This document shows, piece after piece, positions 1 to 5,539 of a stretch of DNA of 6,874 nt. Source of the stretch: Deltaproteobacteria bacterium (GTDB taxonomy: Bacteria > Desulfobacterota > Desulfobacteria > Desulfobacterales > Desulfobacteraceae); the NCBI GenBank assembly GCA_019314105.1, contig JAFCZY010000193.1, positions 1 through 6,874 of the forward strand, in the 5' to 3' direction. The stretch's first letter is position 1, and every line of letters starts with the position of its first letter. The position numbers and the translations under genes are program-made. A model generated the notes under the pieces. That model was not told the DNA's origin, searched no databases, and worked only from the letters and a program-made list of their open reading frames with translations.

Positions 1-42
1 TTAATAACAGCAGAAGCAAAAAGTGTAAACTTAAAATTATGA
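1..42 (+). CDS. 3' end of an upstream gene (partial, unidentified)
   Basis: Frame 1 is open from the window edge and ends at TGA (40-42), giving a C-terminal tail LITAEAKSVNLKL. The stop overlaps the next gene's start as ATGA (39-42), the usual arrangement of translationally coupled genes, which is the main reason to believe this frame is real. Frame 2 has immediate stops. Frame 3 is open but is the frame of the next gene and has no start codon before 39. Thirteen residues are too few to name a family. Tungsten- or molybdenum-dependent enzymes such as aldehyde:ferredoxin oxidoreductase often precede MoaD/E1 pairs in anaerobes, so that is a guess worth testing, not a call. Confidence 0.4.
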   Translation, partial: LITAEAKSVNLKL

Positions 43-269
43 TAAAAATAGAATTGAAGCTGTTTGTAACCTTATCCAAATATCTTCCAAAAGCCGGTGG
101 GTGTCTTGAAATTCCTGAAGAAACCACCGTGGAAAAACTTATCTTGGATGTTGATATTCCTTCAGAGCTTGTGAAATTGATTTTTATTAATGGGAAACGG
201 CAGGATAACAAATATCGATTGAAAAATAATGACAGGGTCGGGCTTTTCCCATCGGTTGGAGGTGGATAG
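39..269 (+). CDS. MoaD/ThiS-family sulfur carrier protein
   Basis: This 76-residue protein has the size and shape of a beta-grasp, ubiquitin-like sulfur carrier: an N-terminal strand (IKIELKLFVTLSKYLP), a mid-protein segment with IFINGKRQDN, a 'L-K-N-N-D-R-V-G-L-F-P' segment resembling the 'dGDevalfPpvaGG' end of MoaD, and a C-terminus of Ser-Val-Gly-Gly-Gly. In the family the last glycine is adenylated by an E1-like enzyme and then converted to a thiocarboxylate, which donates sulfur to molybdopterin or thiazole. The E1 gene follows immediately, three bases after the stop. The start is the ATG overlapping the upstream stop (ATGA); the Shine-Dalgarno match is weak, so translation is probably coupled. 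The sequence does not say whether it serves molybdenum/tungsten cofactor, thiamine or another thiolation pathway. A MoaD role is favoured by the C-terminal 'LFPSVGGG' pattern. Confidence 0.85.
   Translation: MIKIELKLFVTLSKYLPKAGGCLEIPEETTVEKLILDVDIPSELVKLIFINGKRQDNKYRLKNNDRVGLFPSVGGG
258..266 (+). promoter_or_regulatory. Ribosome-binding site embedded in the C-terminal glycine codons of the sulfur carrier
   Basis: GGAGGTGGA is a near-perfect Shine-Dalgarno and sits about 7 nt before the ATG at 273. The same nine bases are the codons gga-ggt-gga for residues 74-76 (Gly-Gly-Gly) of the sulfur carrier. It fixes the start of the E1 gene at 273 and implies that the ribosome terminating the carrier reaches the next initiation site directly. 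Confidence 0.8.
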
Positions 270-272
270 ATC

Positions 273-980
273 ATGGGAATCTCAAAATTTGAAGGCCGGT
301 ATGATAGAAATTTTAATACGCTTTCCCTTGAGGAACAAAAAATACTGGGGGCATCAAAAGTTGTTGTGATCGGTTTAGGTGGTCTTGGTGGCGGTGTCTG
401 TGAAATGCTGGCAAGGGTTGGGGTCGGTCATTTAACCCTGATTGACGGGGATTCATTTGAAGCCAGTAATTTAAACCGTCAACTCTTGAGTGAAGAACAT
501 CTGATAGACGTTCCCAAGGCACAGGCGGCAAAAGACAGGGTAAATGCCATCAACTCCGAGGTCATTGTGAAGCATCTGGTTGAATATGTGGATGAATCCA
601 ATCTCCATGAACGGATAAAAAATGCAGATGTGGTGATGGACTGCCTGGATGCTATAGATACAAGATTCATGTTGCAAAAAGCCGCTCAAAAAGCATCCAT
701 TCCCATAATATCCGGCGCCATTGCAGGGGTTGCCGGTCAGGTGACAACTATCTTTCCGGGGGATAAGGGATATGAATTGATATATGGGAAAAAAAGAGAG
801 AAACAATCAAAAGGGGTTGAAACAAGGACGGGCAATATTGCGTATTGTGCGCTTTTTGTTGCAGCCCTTCAATCCTCCGAATGCCTGAAAGTTTTGCTGA
901 ATCGCGGAGATGTTCTCCGCAATAAATTGCTGATTGCAGAACTATGGACCAATACCTTTGACATCATGGATTTGGTCTGA
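273..980 (+). CDS. ThiF/MoeB/HesA-family E1-like adenylyltransferase
   Basis: This 235-residue protein activates a ubiquitin-like sulfur carrier by forming an acyl-adenylate on its C-terminal glycine; the likely partner is the carrier encoded just upstream. Visible landmarks: N-terminal RYDRNF (residues 9-14), equivalent to the RYxRQ of MoeB; nucleotide-binding loop GLGGLGG (34-40); acidic strand end LIDGD (56-60); NLNRQ (66-70) with the ATP-contacting arginine; K82 and K87 in the PKAQAAK segment; and DCLDAIDTR (123-131), where D126 matches the metal-binding aspartate of MoeB. Its cysteines (43, 124 and two near 192 and 203) do not form the paired CxxC motifs that bind structural zinc in classical MoeB and ThiF. 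No rhodanese domain is fused, and the length is slightly below E. coli MoeB (249). Family assignment is secure; the exact pathway is inferred. Confidence 0.93.
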   Translation: MGISKFEGRYDRNFNTLSLEEQKILGASKVVVIGLGGLGGGVCEMLARVGVGHLTLIDGDSFEASNLNRQLLSEEHLIDVPKAQAAKDRVNAINSEVIVKHLVEYVDESNLHERIKNADVVMDCLDAIDTRFMLQKAAQKASIPIISGAIAGVAGQVTTIFPGDKGYELIYGKKREKQSKGVETRTGNIAYCALFVAALQSSECLKVLLNRGDVLRNKLLIAELWTNTFDIMDLV

Positions 981-1003
981 ATTTATCTCGGGAGAGCTCT
1001 TTT

Positions 1004-1738
1004 ATGTATACTCAAGCAGCAAAGATTATTAAATCATCCAAACGGTGTGTTGCGTTTACTGGTGCTGGTATTTCCGTGGAAAGCGGTATCCCGCCGTTCA
1101 GAGGGGAAAACGGCCTTTGGAATAAATATGACCCCCAGACCTTTGATATCCAGTATTTTTACAGCCATACAAAGCAGTCCTGGGAGGTGATCCGGGAAAT
1201 TTTTTATGACTTGTTTGGAAAAATAAAACCCAACGCTGCCCATTATGGTCTGGCAGAACTTGAGGCTAACCATATGTTAAGTTCGGTGATTACCCAGAAT
1301 GTGGATAACCTGCACTATGATGCGGGCAGTAAAAATGTCCATGAATTTCACGGGTCTTTAAAAAATCTTGTCTGCCTTAACTGTAGGGCAAAATACAAGA
1401 TTTTTCAAATTGATCTGAATGTTCTGCCCCCAGTGTGTGAGAAATGTGATGGAATTTTAAAACCGGATGTAATTTTTTTTGGAGAAGCCATTCCTGAACC
1501 TGCAAGCACCCTTTCATTTAATGAGACAAGAAAGGCAGACTGTTTTATCCTGATCGGTACCACAGGGACTGTGGCACCGGCAAACACGATTCCGCTGGCT
1601 GCCAAATCAAATGGCGCCCAAATTATTGAAATAAATCCTTACATATCTGAATATACAAGTTCTGTTACGGATATTTTTCTTGAGGAAAAGGCAGGTATTG
1701 CTATGAAAAATTTGATGAAAGAAATTGATAAATTATAA
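1004..1738 (+). CDS. Sir2-family NAD-dependent protein deacylase
   Basis: This 244-residue cytoplasmic sirtuin removes acyl groups from lysines while cleaving NAD to nicotinamide and O-acyl-ADP-ribose. Motifs in order: GAGISVESGIPPFRG (20-34), the NAD-binding loop; TQNVDNLH (97-104); FHG (115-117) with catalytic His116; zinc cysteines C124/C127 (CLNC) and C145/C148 (CEKC); KPDVIFFGE (153-161); and a C-terminal Rossmann segment with GTTGTVAPA in place of the commoner GTSLxVxPA. The region after the first loop (FDIQYFYSH) recalls the Thermotoga-type bacterial sirtuins. It lacks the Tyr/Arg pair seen in CobB/SIRT5-type desuccinylases, so plain deacetylase activity is the better guess. The start is ATG with GGAGAG 7 nt upstream (991-996). 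The 23-nt gap from the E1 gene and 18-nt gap to the HIT gene indicate one operon. Confidence 0.95.
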   Translation: MYTQAAKIIKSSKRCVAFTGAGISVESGIPPFRGENGLWNKYDPQTFDIQYFYSHTKQSWEVIREIFYDLFGKIKPNAAHYGLAELEANHMLSSVITQNVDNLHYDAGSKNVHEFHGSLKNLVCLNCRAKYKIFQIDLNVLPPVCEKCDGILKPDVIFFGEAIPEPASTLSFNETRKADCFILIGTTGTVAPANTIPLAAKSNGAQIIEINPYISEYTSSVTDIFLEEKAGIAMKNLMKEIDKL

Positions 1739-1756
1739 TAGGTTAAAGGAGTTTTA

Positions 1757-2089
1757 ATGTCCACTGATTGCCTGTTCTGTAAAATTGTTAACCGGGAACT
1801 CCCCACTGAGTTTTTATATGAAGATGATGATTATGTTGTTTTCAGGGATATCAAGCCGGCGGCTCCGGTTCATGTGCTGCTGGTGCCCAAAAAGCATATT
1901 AGAAGCATCAACGATTTGCAAAAGGAAGACGAATCAATTATCTCCGGTCTTTTCACGCTTGCCGGAGATATGGCAAAAGAGCAGGGGGTTAATGAATCCG
2001 GATATAAATTATTATTCAATGTTGAAAAAGGCGGCGGCCAGGTGATTTTTCATATCCATCTTCACCTGATTGGCGGATGGAAGAGATGA
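1757..2089 (+). CDS. HIT-family (HinT-type) purine nucleoside phosphoramidate hydrolase
   Basis: This 110-residue protein matches the full length of bacterial HinT (PKCI-like) proteins. The histidine triad is HIHLHL at residues 99-104 (H99, H101, H103) followed by IGG. An N-terminal CLFC (C5, C8) with H47 in VPKKH matches the zinc site kept by some members. The family hydrolyses AMP linked to amines or acyl groups, such as AMP-lysine and aminoacyl-AMP, via an adenylylated middle histidine. The start is ATG with AAAGGAG (1745-1751) 5 nt before it. It is the last gene of the plus-strand operon, and its final 28 bases overlap the 3' end of the convergent transporter ATPase gene; no terminator follows it. 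Substrate in vivo is unknown. Confidence 0.95.
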   Translation: MSTDCLFCKIVNRELPTEFLYEDDDYVVFRDIKPAAPVHVLLVPKKHIRSINDLQKEDESIISGLFTLAGDMAKEQGVNESGYKLLFNVEKGGGQVIFHIHLHLIGGWKR

Positions 2090-3031
2090 CAGGCAGTTAA
2101 ATGGTTTGGATTGTCTTTGTTTCCAAGTAGTTCTGGCTCTTTCTCAAGACAAATAGTTTGAACATACTCACATCGGGTATTAAAGTTGCATCCGGCAGGC
2201 GGATTTTCCACAGAAGGCACCTCTCCTTTTAAGACAATACGGTTTCGGCCAGATTTCGGGTCCGGTACGGGAATCGAAGATAAAAGCGCATGGGTATAGG
2301 GATGCTGTCCGTTAGTATAGATATCATCTGCATCTGCCATTTCCACAATCTTTCCCAGATACATGACAGCGATTCTGTCTGAAACATGTAGATAAATCAT
2401 GGGAAATAAAAATATATGTCAGCCCCATTGTCTGCTGAAGTTCCAGTAAAAGGTTTAAAATTTTGGATTGAACGGAAACATCCAATGCTGACACCGGTTC
2501 ATCACAAACAATGATTTCCGGTTCCAGGCTGATGGCTCTTGCGATACCGATTCTCTGGCGCTGGCCGCCTGAAAACTCATGGGGAAATTGAGACAGCATA
2601 TCGGGTAAGAGCCCGACACGTTTAATCAATTGATTGATGGTTGAATCCAGATTCCCGCTATTTTTGCCATGAATAATGTATTTTTCTTCCAGTATCTGTT
2701 TGACGGTCTGCCTGGGATCCAATGATTCAAACGGATCCTGAAAAATCATTTGTAAATTTAATGCAAGTTCTTTCCTCTGCTGGGAATTGAGACTGGAAAT
2801 AACCTGATTTTTTATAATGACTTGCCCATCCGATGGGTCATAGAGTCCCATGAGACATCGGGCCAGGGTTGTTTTGCCGCATCCTGATTCACCTACAATA
2901 CCAAGGGTTTCTCCTTTGTTCAGTGCAAAGGAGACATCGTCAAGGGCGTATACCCATCCCGTACGTCTTAAAAATACCCCGCCGGTGACCGGAAAATATT
3001 TTTTAAGATTTTTTACTTCAAGAATTGCCAT
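2062..3031 (-). pseudogene. oppF: OppF/DppF-type peptide ABC transporter ATPase, frameshifted
   Basis: Read as one gene with a repair, this encodes about 325 residues, close to its partner ATPase (326). The first frame (3031 to 2324) has Walker A GESGCGKT (47-54), Q-loop IFQDP (96-100), signature FSGGQRQRI (153-161), Walker B IIVCDEP (173-179) and H-loop SHDLS (210-214), then 21 out-of-frame residues. The second frame (about 2388 to 2062) resumes exactly at HVSDRIAVMYLGKIVE and carries the oligopeptide-transporter C-terminal domain (HPYTHALL, then four cysteines in GCNF, TRCE, TICL and ACHL). Family members have three residues between HDLS and [HY]-[IV]-S-D-R (9 nt); here one base (2389) remains, so 8 nt appear deleted. 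The first fragment could still be made but lacks the C-terminal domain. The start ATG lies 9 nt after the racemase stop, with no good Shine-Dalgarno. A sequence error is possible, though an 8-nt one would be unusual. Confidence 0.85.
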
Positions 3032-3040
3032 ATTATGGTA

Positions 3041-4057
3041 TTAAAATATGTCATTTGTCATGTCGAATCCAAATTTGTAAGGATCATTTTCATCCACAAC
3101 AAACTGCTGGAATCCTGTTATAAAGGCACTGCCGGTTATTTCAGGAATAATGGCCGGCTTTCCGTTTATTGTAGTTTCCTGGATGATAGTCCCCACAAAT
3201 TCTGTCCCAAAGATACTTCTGTACGCATAGGGTTTCCCAATTTTCAATCGCCCTTTATGATACAATAGCGCCATTTTTGCACTGGTACCGGTGCCGCAGG
3301 GTGATCGATCAATCTGTCCCTGGCCGAATACCACAATATTGCGAGGGGGCGTAGTGTTTTCGTAAATTTCCACCAGCGCAACCTCGGCAGCTGTTTTTGT
3401 AATGGGATGTACGCATTTAACTGTTTGATTAATCTGAGACCTGATCTCCAGTGCCATCTGTTTTAAGGGATCAATATCAGCCGGTTTAATTTGGAGCCCC
3501 AGATCCTGGACATTGACAAGGGCAAAATAATTACCGCCATAGGCGATATCCACTGATACTGTTCCAACAGATTCAAGGACGACTTCGGTGGAGACTTCAA
3601 AAAAAGACTCCCGGTTGCGAATAGTGACGCTTGAAACCCGGCCATTTGCTATCTCGGCACGGGCATGAATCAATCCAGCCGGGGTGTCCAGAGCAATATC
3701 GCGGGTAATCTTCTTTTTGTTGGGGTCCAGAGGAATTATCCCTGTCCCGAAGAGAACCGTTACAGCGCCGATGCTCCCATGGCCGCACATGTCCAGATAT
3801 CCGCCCCCGTCCATAAAAATTACGCCTGCACGGGCATCTTTAGATACGGGTTCGGTAAGGATGGCACCAAACATATCCTGATGCCCACGAGGTTCCAGCA
3901 TCAGCATTCGGCGAATGTCATCTCGATTTTCAGAAAGCCATTGTTTTTTCTCATACATTGTTGCCCCTGGAATATGACCGATTCCAGCAGTTACGACCCG
4001 TGTAGGCTCTCCCATGGTATGCGTATCCACTGTGGTGATCATATGGGAAAAATTCAT
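3041..4057 (-). CDS. Proline racemase / hydroxyproline epimerase family enzyme
   Basis: This 338-residue enzyme has the full family length. It interconverts L- and D-proline (or 4-hydroxyproline epimers) through two catalytic cysteines acting as acid and base, with no cofactor. Both are present: C91 in DMCGHGSIG and C254 in DRSPCGTGTSA. The second being Cys rather than Thr argues against trans-3-hydroxyproline dehydratase. Other landmarks are VDTHTMGEPTR (10-20), EPRGHQDMFG (55-64), and ITGSAFITGF near the C-terminus. As far as I can recall, the overall sequence resembles the clostridial PrdF-type proline racemase most, so proline racemase is preferred over hydroxyproline epimerase. The ATG at 4057 has AAGGA (plus-strand TCCTT, 4066-4070) 8 nt upstream. 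The gene sits between a terminated cold-shock gene and a broken peptide-transporter ATPase, suggesting a role in using proline from imported peptides, by inference only. Confidence 0.9.
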   Translation of the reverse strand: MNFSHMITTVDTHTMGEPTRVVTAGIGHIPGATMYEKKQWLSENRDDIRRMLMLEPRGHQDMFGAILTEPVSKDARAGVIFMDGGGYLDMCGHGSIGAVTVLFGTGIIPLDPNKKKITRDIALDTPAGLIHARAEIANGRVSSVTIRNRESFFEVSTEVVLESVGTVSVDIAYGGNYFALVNVQDLGLQIKPADIDPLKQMALEIRSQINQTVKCVHPITKTAAEVALVEIYENTTPPRNIVVFGQGQIDRSPCGTGTSAKMALLYHKGRLKIGKPYAYRSIFGTEFVGTIIQETTINGKPAIIPEITGSAFITGFQQFVVDENDPYKFGFDMTNDIF

Positions 4058-4111
4058 ATACCAAATCCTTTTTCGTTTCTTCTAAGGCTGATCGTCTGGG
4101 GTCGTGGGCAT

Positions 4112-4158
4112 AAAAAAAGGGTTTTCTATCAACATTTCAAATTTCAAGAAAACCCTTT
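4112..4158 (-). terminator. Rho-independent terminator of the cold-shock gene
   Basis: On the minus strand AAAGGGTTTTCT (4158-4147) and AGAAAACCCTTT (4127-4116) form a perfect 12-bp stem with a 19-nt loop; the stem's distal end runs into a seven-T tract (plus-strand A's, 4112-4118). It begins 8 nt after the cold-shock stop codon. On the plus strand the T-tract after the stem is poor, so it should act mainly on the minus strand. Confidence 0.88.
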
Positions 4159-4166
4159 GTAAAACT

Positions 4167-4367
4167 TTATACAACAGTTACATTAACGGCTGCAGGCCCT
4201 TTCTGGCCATCTTCCACATCGAAAGTAACTTTATCGCCTTCATTCAGTGATTTGAACCCATTTCCATTGATACCTGAATGATGAACAAATACATCCGGTC
4301 CATCTTCTTGCTCAATAAAGCCGTACCCTTTTGAATCGTTAAACCATTTTACAATCCCATTTGCCAT
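4167..4367 (-). CDS. cspA: CspA-family cold-shock protein
   Basis: This 66-residue single cold-shock domain is a five-stranded OB fold that binds single-stranded RNA and DNA and acts as an RNA chaperone. It shows KWFN (7-10), RNP-1 KGYGFI (13-18), RNP-2 VFVHH (26-30), and the family C-terminal pattern '[20 protein letters not shown]'. The start is the ATG at 4367 (MANGIVKWF), supported by AAGGAG 9 nt upstream and by normal family length. An upstream in-frame TTG at 4475 would add 36 residues unlike the family and lies inside the leader. The gene is a self-contained unit, with its own predicted promoter, a leader of roughly 115 nt as is usual for csp genes, and a strong terminator, placed between two genes of a transporter cluster. 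Whether it is cold-induced cannot be told from sequence; many family members are constitutive. Confidence 0.97.
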   Translation of the reverse strand: MANGIVKWFNDSKGYGFIEQEDGPDVFVHHSGINGNGFKSLNEGDKVTFDVEDGQKGPAAVNVTVV

Positions 4368-4376
4368 TGTGACGTT

Positions 4377-4382
4377 CTCCTT
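4377..4382 (-). promoter_or_regulatory. Ribosome-binding site that sets the cold-shock protein start
   Basis: On the minus strand this reads AAGGAG, 9 nt before the ATG at 4365-4367. It supports the 66-residue product over longer readings in the same frame that would begin inside the leader. Confidence 0.85.
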
Positions 4383-4461
4383 ACTTAAAATAAATAATAT
4401 AGTTTCAAACTTAAGGTCTTGCCACATGAACAGATGGGTCTTCCCTTTAGAACGAAACTGC

Positions 4462-4482
4462 AAGCCTTTATCCAAGAGGCTT
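4462..4482 (-). other. Hairpin in the cold-shock gene leader
   Basis: The minus strand contains AAGCCT (4482-4477), a 9-nt loop, and AGGCTT (4467-4462), a 6-bp stem near the predicted 5' end of the cspA transcript. Leaders of cspA-type mRNAs in other bacteria fold into temperature-dependent structures; this stem could be part of such a structure or could simply protect the 5' end. The stem is short, so functional weight is modest. Confidence 0.4.
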
Positions 4483-4488
4483 TGTTGA

Positions 4489-4517
4489 GTATTATTGACT
4501 TTGATTTAAAAAATCAA
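4489..4517 (-). promoter_or_regulatory. Predicted sigma-70-type promoter of the cold-shock gene
   Basis: On the minus strand TTGATT (4517-4512) and TAATAC (4494-4489) are separated by exactly 17 bp and lie in the intergenic region after the OppD-type gene. Transcription would begin near 4482, giving a leader of roughly 115 nt before the ATG at 4367. The -35 matches the consensus at 4 of 6 positions and the -10 at 4 of 6. AT-rich surroundings make chance matches likely enough to keep confidence moderate. Confidence 0.55.
4501..4517. repeat. Short palindrome overlapping the -35 box
   Basis: TTGATTT and AAATCAA form a perfect 7-bp inverted repeat around a 3-nt centre. One arm includes the predicted -35 hexamer of the cold-shock promoter. 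It could be an operator or part of a weak hairpin after the OppD-type gene, but no T-tract follows on the minus strand, so it is a poor terminator. In AT-rich intergenic DNA it may be incidental. Confidence 0.35.
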
Positions 4518-4552
4518 GGATTATTTTAAATAACACTTCTTTTTTTATGAAT

Positions 4553-5533
4553 TCATACATCTAGTAAATGACAGGCTGCTGTATGATTTTGTCCCATATT
4601 TCGCTCTATCGGAACTGTTTTTCTACAGATATCTTCAACCAATGGACAACGGCCTGCAAATCGACAACCTTCCGGCATATCCAATAACGACGGGACATTC
4701 CCCTTGATTGTCGGAAGAATGGTTTTGGGTCCTTTGGCAAGCGAAGGAATTGATGTTAACAATCCTTTCGTATACGGATGTTTCGGATATTCAAAAAGTG
4801 TCGTAACGTCAGCTTTTTCAGCAATTCTTCCGGCATACATGATAACAACATCGTCACAATTTTCTGCAATAACCCCCAAATCATGGGTGATCAAAATCAC
4901 AGACATTTCTGATTTTCTCTGAAGGGATTTAATTAACTCCAGAATCTGGGCTTGGACGGTTACATCCAATGCTGTGGTGGGTTCATCTGCTATAAGGATA
5001 TCCGGTTCACATGCCAGTGACATGGCGATCATTATCCGTTGTCTCATACCGCCGGAAAGCTGGTGGGGATATTTTTTCATCACCTTGTCAGGATCAGGAA
5101 TCCCTACTTTTTCTACCATCCTGACAGCGGCGGTTGTCATTTCAGCAAATGACAATTCTGAAAAATGAAGTTTATAAATTTCAATCATCTGCTTGCCAAT
5201 TGAATGGACCGGGTTCAGGGCGGTCATAGGCTCCTGGAAAATCATGGAAATTTTTTTACCCCGGATATGATGCATGTCACTTATTGGCAGGTCAAAAATA
5301 TTTTGATCATTAAAGATTGCCTGTCCCTGAACAATCCGTGAAATGGGTTTGGGTAAAAGTCTCATGATACTGAGAGCGGTAACACTTTTGCCACATCCGG
5401 ACTCTCCGGCAATGCCGAGAATTTTGCCTTTTTTAAGTTGGAAATCCACTTGTTCAACGGCTCGGATAACACCCAGTTCCGTGTTAAATTCAATGACAAG
5501 GTCCCTGACATCTAAAACAATTTGATCAACCAT
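4553..5533 (-). CDS. oppD: OppD/DppD-type peptide ABC transporter ATP-binding protein
   Basis: This intact 326-residue ATPase powers import of peptides or similar solutes from the inner face of the membrane. Order of motifs: Walker A GESGCGKS (43-50), Q-loop IFQEP (98-102), signature LSGGMRQRI (159-167), Walker B ILIADEP (179-185) with D190 of the D-loop, and H-loop THD (216-218). The C-terminal oligopeptide/dipeptide transporter domain follows, with HPYTKGLL and four cysteines (GCRF, GRCP, DICR, ACHL); in at least one family member equivalent cysteines bind an iron-sulfur cluster. It starts 6 nt after the binding-protein stop, so the two are co-transcribed. Its usual partner, the OppF-type ATPase, is not next to it but lies beyond the cold-shock and racemase genes and is frameshifted. 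Opp, Dpp and Yej-type specificities cannot be separated from the ATPase alone. Confidence 0.93.
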   Translation of the reverse strand: MVDQIVLDVRDLVIEFNTELGVIRAVEQVDFQLKKGKILGIAGESGCGKSVTALSIMRLLPKPISRIVQGQAIFNDQNIFDLPISDMHHIRGKKISMIFQEPMTALNPVHSIGKQMIEIYKLHFSELSFAEMTTAAVRMVEKVGIPDPDKVMKKYPHQLSGGMRQRIMIAMSLACEPDILIADEPTTALDVTVQAQILELIKSLQRKSEMSVILITHDLGVIAENCDDVVIMYAGRIAEKADVTTLFEYPKHPYTKGLLTSIPSLAKGPKTILPTIKGNVPSLLDMPEGCRFAGRCPLVEDICRKTVPIERNMGQNHTAACHLLDV

Positions 5534-5539
5534 AGCCGA

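Noticed and set aside
471..806. A 111-codon minus-strand open frame opposite the E1-like gene
   Set aside because: It is antisense to conserved E1 motifs, has no ribosome-binding site worth naming, and its product is cysteine- and histidine-rich without family resemblance.
2062..2400. The C-terminal ATPase fragment as an independent 112-residue gene starting at 2400
   Set aside because: Its ATG has no ribosome-binding site, its first residues are out-of-frame sequence of the ATPase, and homology starts abruptly at the frameshift point, so it is the tail of the broken gene.
2324..2400. Programmed ribosomal frameshifting to join the two ATPase frames
   Set aside because: There is no slippery heptamer or downstream structure at the junction, and residues normally present between HDLS and the HVSD segment are missing, which fits a deletion better.
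3665..4162. A 165-codon open frame on the plus strand opposite the racemase
   Set aside because: It is antisense to a strongly supported racemase, runs through the cold-shock terminator, and its product has no recognisable domain.
4167..4475. A longer reading of the cold-shock protein from a TTG at 4475, adding 36 residues
   Set aside because: The added segment is unlike any cold-shock domain, lies in the predicted leader across a hairpin, and the internal ATG at 4367 has a good ribosome-binding site and gives the normal 66-residue length.
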